Assembly: GCA_019242475.1 (NCBI GenBank)
Contig: JAFAVK010000069.1
Location: forward strand, 31,554 to 95,553
Length of the DNA: 64,000 nucleotides
Reading direction: 5' to 3'
Origin: Acidobacteriota bacterium
GTDB taxonomy: Bacteria; Acidobacteriota; Blastocatellia; Pyrinomonadales; Pyrinomonadaceae
The translations under genes were made by a program, and so were the position numbers. Within the stretch, counting starts at the first letter, position 1; each line of letters starts with the position of its first letter. The notes beneath the pieces are model-generated. The model was not told the origin of the DNA, did no database searches, and worked only from the letters and a program-made list of their open reading frames with translations. Shown here piece after piece: positions 60,185-64,000 of the stretch.

Positions 60185-61399
60185 TCAAATCCGCCCCGCC
60201 GGGGCGGCGGGCGGCGGGACGAGCCGGCGGCGAAAGTTCTCGGCGAACGCCTCGCGGCTGAAGCGCTGCGCGGCTGCGCGCGCCGCCTCGGCCATGCGGG
60301 CGCGCAGGCCGGCGTCGCCCGCGAGCGTGGCCGTGTAACCCTTGAGTTCTTCGAGCGTGTCCCAGAGGAAGCCGCTCGCGCCGTGCTCGACCAGCTCGCG
60401 CTGGCCGCCGCGGTTGATGACGACGGGCACGCAGCCGGCTGCCATCGCCTCCACCGTCGAGATGCCGAAGTGTTCGACGCGGACGGGGTCGAGGCTCTCG
60501 TCCTGGCCGTACCCGGAGGCGTGCCAGAAGACGGCCGCGCGCTCGAAGAGGTTTTTCAACTCGCCGCGCCCGAGGTTGGCGGCGAGCCGCACGCCGACGC
60601 CGCCGTGCGCGCGCAGGCGCTCGAAGTACGCGCGGTGCTCCGGGGTGTCGCGCAGGCCGCCGACGCAGTGGTACTCCCAGCCGCGCAGGGCGCCCGCCTC
60701 CTCCAACTGCCGGAACGCCTCGACCATCTCCGGCTGGCTCTTCGTGTGCCCCTCGGATTCGAGCGCGAACCGGCCGACGCTGAGGACGGCGCGCTGCTTC
60801 TCGGCCCGCCCGAAATGCACGTCCACCGGCGGGTGCACGACCTCGCAGTCGATGCCCCAGCGGCGGCGCGTCCAGGCGCGCGAGAATTCGGAGATGGCCG
60901 TCTTCACGCGGTAGCTCTCCATACGCCTGCGCCACTCGTAGCCGTGGTAGACGAAACCCGCGGGCCGCCTCAACGCCTCGCCGACCGAGACGCCGCCCTG
61001 CAAGCTGACGTACGGCGCGGCCATGCCCGGGAAGAGAACGATGAGGGCGCCGAGGCGCGCGTGGCAGAAGGGCGGCGTGCGGTGGACGATGGCGACGAAG
61101 ACATCATATGACTCGCTCAGCCAAGCCTGGCGGCGCCGCTCGGCCTCGTAGCGCCTGAGCGGGTTGCCGACGAGGACGGGCGGCTCGCGCTCCGGGTCAA
61201 CGAGCCGCAGCCGCACGCCCTCGAGCGAGGTGCCCGAGTTCTCCGCGAGCCCGCGCGCCGTCAGCCCGGGTATCCGGTGCAGCACTTCGACCTCGTGGCC
61301 GTCCGCGAGCATCGCCTCGGCCAGCACCGCCGCGACGTTCTCCGCCCCGCCGATGCCGCTCCCCACGGGCTCGTTGTAGATGCCGACCTTCAGAGCCAA
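60185..61399 (-). CDS. glycosyltransferase family 4
   Basis: 404 aa from a TTG at 61399, 10 nt after GGAGG; the frame is open farther up but into the previous gene. VGIYNEPVGSGIGGAENVAA, RPAGFVYHGYEWRRRMESY and TAISEFSRAWTRRRWGIDC in the acceptor half; AVLSVGRFALESEGHTKSQP, HFGISTVEAMAAGCVPVVIN (E-x7-E region) and GASGFLWDTLEELKGYTATL in the donor half. This resembles ALG11-like mannosyltransferases (GT4 on a lipid-linked glycan), judged from HPPVDVHF. The stop lies in ATT TGA within a repeat relic. Confidence 0.9.
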   Translation of the reverse strand: MALKVGIYNEPVGSGIGGAENVAAVLAEAMLADGHEVEVLHRIPGLTARGLAENSGTSLEGVRLRLVDPEREPPVLVGNPLRRYEAERRRQAWLSESYDVFVAIVHRTPPFCHARLGALIVLFPGMAAPYVSLQGGVSVGEALRRPAGFVYHGYEWRRRMESYRVKTAISEFSRAWTRRRWGIDCEVVHPPVDVHFGRAEKQRAVLSVGRFALESEGHTKSQPEMVEAFRQLEEAGALRGWEYHCVGGLRDTPEHRAYFERLRAHGGVGVRLAANLGRGELKNLFERAAVFWHASGYGQDESLDPVRVEHFGISTVEAMAAGCVPVVINRGGQRELVEHGASGFLWDTLEELKGYTATLAGDAGLRARMAEAARAAAQRFSREAFAENFRRRLVPPPAAPAGRI

Positions 61400-61422
61400 C
61401 CCGTTCAAACCCTCCCCCGCGC

Positions 61423-62724
61423 TCACGCGGCCAATGCTGCCTTGTAGGCGGCGACGGTCTCCGCGACGCACTTCTCCCAACTGAAAAGCGCGGCGCGCTC
61501 AAGCGACCTCTTCGACATCGACGCGCGCAAAGACGCGTCGCCGTAGACGCGCAGGACAGCCTGGCAGAGCCCTTCGCCGTCCGTCGGGTCGAGCATGATG
61601 CCCGCGTCGCCGACCACCTCGGGCAGCGAAGACGTGTTCGAGGTCACGACCGGCGCGCCGCACTGCATCGCTTCGAGCGCCGGCAGCCCGAAGCCCTCGT
61701 AGAAGGAGGGGAAGACGAAGCAGAGCGCCCCGCTGTAGAGCGGCGCGAGGTCTTCGTCGGCGACGTAGCCCGTGATCACGATGCGACCTTTCAGCGACTC
61801 GTAACCGGAGACGGTTTCGAAGAGCCTCTCGTCGAGCCAGCCGCGCGCGCCGACCAGCACGAGGCTCAGGTCTTTGACTCGTTCCTCTTGAACCAGGCGG
61901 GCGAAGGAGCGCACGACCTGCTCCATGTTCTTCCGCGGCTCAAGCGTGCTGAGGCTCAGGAGATAACTGCCGTCGGGTATCCCGTACCTCGCGCGCGCGG
62001 CGGCGATTCTCCCGGCGTCGGCGCACGGGTAGAACAGTTCGGGCGCGGCCGCGAGGTGCGTGACGAAGACGCGAGCCGGGTCGATTGCGTGGCGGTCGCA
62101 GAGGTCGTCCTTCGTCGCCTGCGAGATGCAGACGACCCAGTCGCCCGGCTCGATGCTGCGCAGCAGTTCTTCGGCGAAGCGCGCCTGCGCGGGGGTGCAG
62201 AACTGCGGGTAGAGGAGGGGGATGAGGTCGTAGCAGGTCAGGAACCTTTGCACGCCCCTGACGCCGCGCGGCACGGGTTGGTGTGGCGAGTGGAACACGT
62301 CCGCGCCCGCGAGCCAACGCGGGTCGAACGGCTCGGGACTTTCGACCGCGCGGTACGCGCGTGCGAGGAGCCTCCTCTCGACCCTCCGGTGCAGTTTCAA
62401 GCCTTGCCGCCCTTCCGGGGCGACGGAAGGCTCCGCGCCGTCAACCGCGGCGTTCGCCTCGCGGAGCCTGTCGCCGAGCGACCTCCCGAGCTTCGTCCAC
62501 CTCGGCGAGAGGAACGGCACGCCCTGAAGCTCCGGCCTCGATTCGAGGTAGGCCAGACACCCGACGGCGGCGGCGAAAGATTCCGTGGCGCAGAAAGAGA
62601 CCTCGCACTCCGGCGAGGCCACGAGCCCTTCCGCAACCTTCTCGACGACCCTGAAGAGGCCCGTCCGGGCCGGCGCGCGCGGGTAGCCCTCGCCGAGTTT
62701 CGAGATGTCGTAGACGACCTTCAC
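61423..62724 (-). CDS. glycosyltransferase family 4 (mannosyltransferase-like)
   Basis: 433 aa from a GTG at 62724 overlapping the upstream GT2 stop as GTGA. VVYDISKLGEGYPRAPARTG, DVFHSPHQPVPRGVRGVQRF and CYDLIPLLYPQFCTPAQA in the acceptor half; LLSLSTLEPRKNMEQVVRSF, FVFPSFYEGFGLPALEAMQC and GAPVVTSNTSSLPEVVGDAG in the donor half, all canonical for WbdA/MtfB-type GT4 enzymes. With Gmd beside it, a GDP-sugar donor is plausible. The much longer open frame up to 63570 is a shadow. Confidence 0.92.
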   Translation of the reverse strand: MKVVYDISKLGEGYPRAPARTGLFRVVEKVAEGLVASPECEVSFCATESFAAAVGCLAYLESRPELQGVPFLSPRWTKLGRSLGDRLREANAAVDGAEPSVAPEGRQGLKLHRRVERRLLARAYRAVESPEPFDPRWLAGADVFHSPHQPVPRGVRGVQRFLTCYDLIPLLYPQFCTPAQARFAEELLRSIEPGDWVVCISQATKDDLCDRHAIDPARVFVTHLAAAPELFYPCADAGRIAAARARYGIPDGSYLLSLSTLEPRKNMEQVVRSFARLVQEERVKDLSLVLVGARGWLDERLFETVSGYESLKGRIVITGYVADEDLAPLYSGALCFVFPSFYEGFGLPALEAMQCGAPVVTSNTSSLPEVVGDAGIMLDPTDGEGLCQAVLRVYGDASLRASMSKRSLERAALFSWEKCVAETVAAYKAALAA

Positions 62725-63725
62725 AGCGCGCGCCTGATTCTGCCCCAGCGGTACTGCGCGGAGCTGGCGACGCGCCGCGCCAGGCGCACCGAGAAGACTA
62801 GCCCGCCCACCGGCAGGAGTCCGAGGAACAGGCCCGCGCTCCTCTCCGCCAGCGCCCTCTTCAACGCCGGCCTCACGTCCGCGCTGACCAGCTCGTGCAT
62901 CGCCCCGTGGCGGACGCAGAACTCCCAGAGGAACTGCGTCACCAGCCGGAGCCTGTGCGGGAGCGCGACGGGCGCGAGCCAGACGGCGCGCGCCGTCTCG
63001 AACGCCTGCTGGCTCCAACTGACGGGGATGCTGTTCTGCTGCGCGACTGGTTCGAGAGTCGCCGCCATGTCCTTCGCCGTCTTCTCCGTGAAGACGCGGT
63101 ACGCGAACAACTGCTCCGGCACGAACAGCACGTCGCCGCGCAGGCAGACCTCCATCAAAAGCACCACGTCGAAACCCCAGACGGGCCGGGCGAGCCTCGT
63201 CTTTGCCAGGGCGTCGGCGCGCATGAGCCCGTAGAACCCGTACCAGAAGGAGGAGAGCGCCATCGCCGAGACGCGCCCTTCGAGGGACTCGGAGGTCGGG
63301 TGCAGGGTCTTGAGGCCGAACGGCACGGGCTCGCCGCGCTCGTCGATGAAGCGGATGTCGCTGTAGCAGAGCACCGCGCCGGGGTTCGCTTGCAGGGCGG
63401 CGAGGCACTTGCTGACGAAGGCCGGGTCGCGCAGGTCGTCGAAGGCCGCCCACATGAAGAACTCGCCTTCGGAGAGTTCGAAGACGCGGTTGAAGTTCCA
63501 GACGGCGCCCATGTTCCGCGCGGCGCGTTGATATCGAATCCGCGCGTCGCGCTCCGCGTACCGTTTGCAAATCGCCTCGGTCGCGTCGGTCGAGGCGTTG
63601 TCGGAGATCGTGATGACGATGTTCGGGTAGTCCTGCGCGAGGAGCGAGTCCAGCGCCTCCGGCAGATACCTCTCCCCGTTGTAGACGGGCATCCCGATGC
63701 TGACCAAGGGTGAATCCATTGCCAT
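62721..63725 (-). CDS. glycosyltransferase family 2
   Basis: 334 aa. VSIGMPVYNGERYLPEALDS, IVITISDNASTDATEAICK, AARNMGAVWNFNRVFELSEG and FMWAAFDDLRDPAFVSK (acidic FDDLRD metal site). PVWGFDVVLLMEVCLRGDVL near the end of the GT-A domain. A C-terminal hydrophobic patch (FLGLLPVGGLVFSVRLA) may be a membrane anchor. Its stop overlaps the next GT4 start. Confidence 0.92.
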   Translation of the reverse strand: MAMDSPLVSIGMPVYNGERYLPEALDSLLAQDYPNIVITISDNASTDATEAICKRYAERDARIRYQRAARNMGAVWNFNRVFELSEGEFFMWAAFDDLRDPAFVSKCLAALQANPGAVLCYSDIRFIDERGEPVPFGLKTLHPTSESLEGRVSAMALSSFWYGFYGLMRADALAKTRLARPVWGFDVVLLMEVCLRGDVLFVPEQLFAYRVFTEKTAKDMAATLEPVAQQNSIPVSWSQQAFETARAVWLAPVALPHRLRLVTQFLWEFCVRHGAMHELVSADVRPALKRALAERSAGLFLGLLPVGGLVFSVRLARRVASSAQYRWGRIRRAL

Positions 63726-63744
63726 AAAAAAGTTCGCCGGGGCG

Positions 63745-63999
63745 TCAGGCGCGCGCCCGCGCGTCGCCGTCCGGTGGCTCGGGCGCGGCCCGCTCGCCCC
63801 AGGCCGTGCGCGAGAGCCACGCCCGCCCGAGCGCGTCAGCCTCCGCGTACTGCCGGGTCTGGTTGTCGGAGACGAGGAGGTTGCGCTGCTGCCCCTGCCA
63901 CAACGTCTCGCTCTCGGCCCACCGCTCCTTCTCGTACCCCCGCCCGTCCCGCCCCACCACCACCACCCCGAGCCCCATTTGCAACAGCTGCCCCGTCAT
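63745..63999 (-). CDS. C-terminal part of a protein continuing beyond the window
   Basis: 84 codons are visible; an ATG at 63999 may be internal, as the frame is open to the window end. Residues MGLGVVVVGRDGRGYEKERW, then QYAEADALGRAWLSRTAWGE, then a Pro/Asp-rich tail. I do not recognise the family. Co-directional and 19 nt upstream of the GT2 gene, so probably the end of another EPS gene. Without more sequence nothing firmer can be said. Confidence 0.4.
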   Translation of the reverse strand: MTGQLLQMGLGVVVVGRDGRGYEKERWAESETLWQGQQRNLLVSDNQTRQYAEADALGRAWLSRTAWGERAAPEPPDGDARARA

Positions 64000-64000
64000 C

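Noticed and set aside
61423..63570. 715-codon frame read as a two-domain glycosyltransferase
   Set aside because: The upstream part is a shadow of the GT2 at 62721-63725; GTG 62724 overlaps its stop.

Overview
This is a 64 kb, very GC-rich window that is almost entirely a surface-polysaccharide (EPS / O-antigen-type) biosynthesis locus. Forty-nine of the 50 genes I call lie on the minus strand; the exception is a small zinc-motif gene at 30948-31277. I see no rRNA, tRNA, insertion sequence or CRISPR array. High GC, many TTG/GTG starts, short intergenic heptamer-repeat palindromes and a Wzx/Wzy-like pathway with many amidotransferases and deacetylases would suit an Acidobacteriota-like or other environmental Gram-negative bacterium, but no phylogenetic marker is present and this is an inference.

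Layout, right to left, which is the direction of transcription. (1) 63999-48030 is a run of glycosyltransferases (GT2 and GT4-like) with a GDP-mannose 4,6-dehydratase, an FkbM methyltransferase and an OafA-type acyltransferase carrying an SGNH domain. It is interrupted by a 336-bp array of 16 exact-length 21-bp units (53557-53892) and ends in a strong intrinsic terminator (47988-48025). (2) 47888-31365 holds a NodU-type carbamoyltransferase, a polytopic membrane protein, an asparagine-synthase-like protein, an RmlA-like nucleotidyltransferase, an RmlC-like cupin, a glycosyltransferase, an SDR epimerase, a WecA-like initiating transferase fused to the N-terminal half of a FlaA1/CapD-like protein, a TPR protein, an O-antigen ligase/polymerase, a UDP-glucuronate decarboxylase and an acyl-CoA synthetase. 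(3) 31277-29118 is a divergent pair, a small protein with an anti-sigma-like zinc motif and a sigma/HTH-like regulator; wecB follows. (4) 27793-2010 is 20 genes, nearly all overlapping or separated by fewer than 25 bases, probably one operon: Wzy-like polymerase, GT2, Wzx-like flippase, methyltransferase-like protein, two asparagine-synthase-like proteins, a degenerate phosphodiesterase-family protein, formyltransferase, two NodB deacetylases, heparinase II/III-family protein, ATP-grasp, PHP hydrolase, further glycosyltransferases, YdcF-like protein and a beta-helix protein. (5) 1303-1 is a second, partial beta-helix gene with its own sigma70-like promoter and a ~535-nt leader carrying two GEMM (cyclic-di-GMP-I type) riboswitch aptamers in tandem.

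Together the genes describe a complete route: precursor synthesis (WecB, Gmd, Uxs, RmlA/RmlC-like), initiation on lipid carrier (WecA-like fusion), elongation (16 glycosyltransferases), decoration (acyl, formyl, carbamoyl, amide, methyl, deacetylation), flipping, polymerisation, and extracellular trimming (heparinase-like and beta-helix proteins). The riboswitches tie the last beta-helix gene to a cyclic dinucleotide. The most unusual non-coding signals are the tandem riboswitches, the 21-bp array, and a set of intergenic palindromes built from heptamers, some of which supply stop codons or C-terminal tails of the genes beside them.
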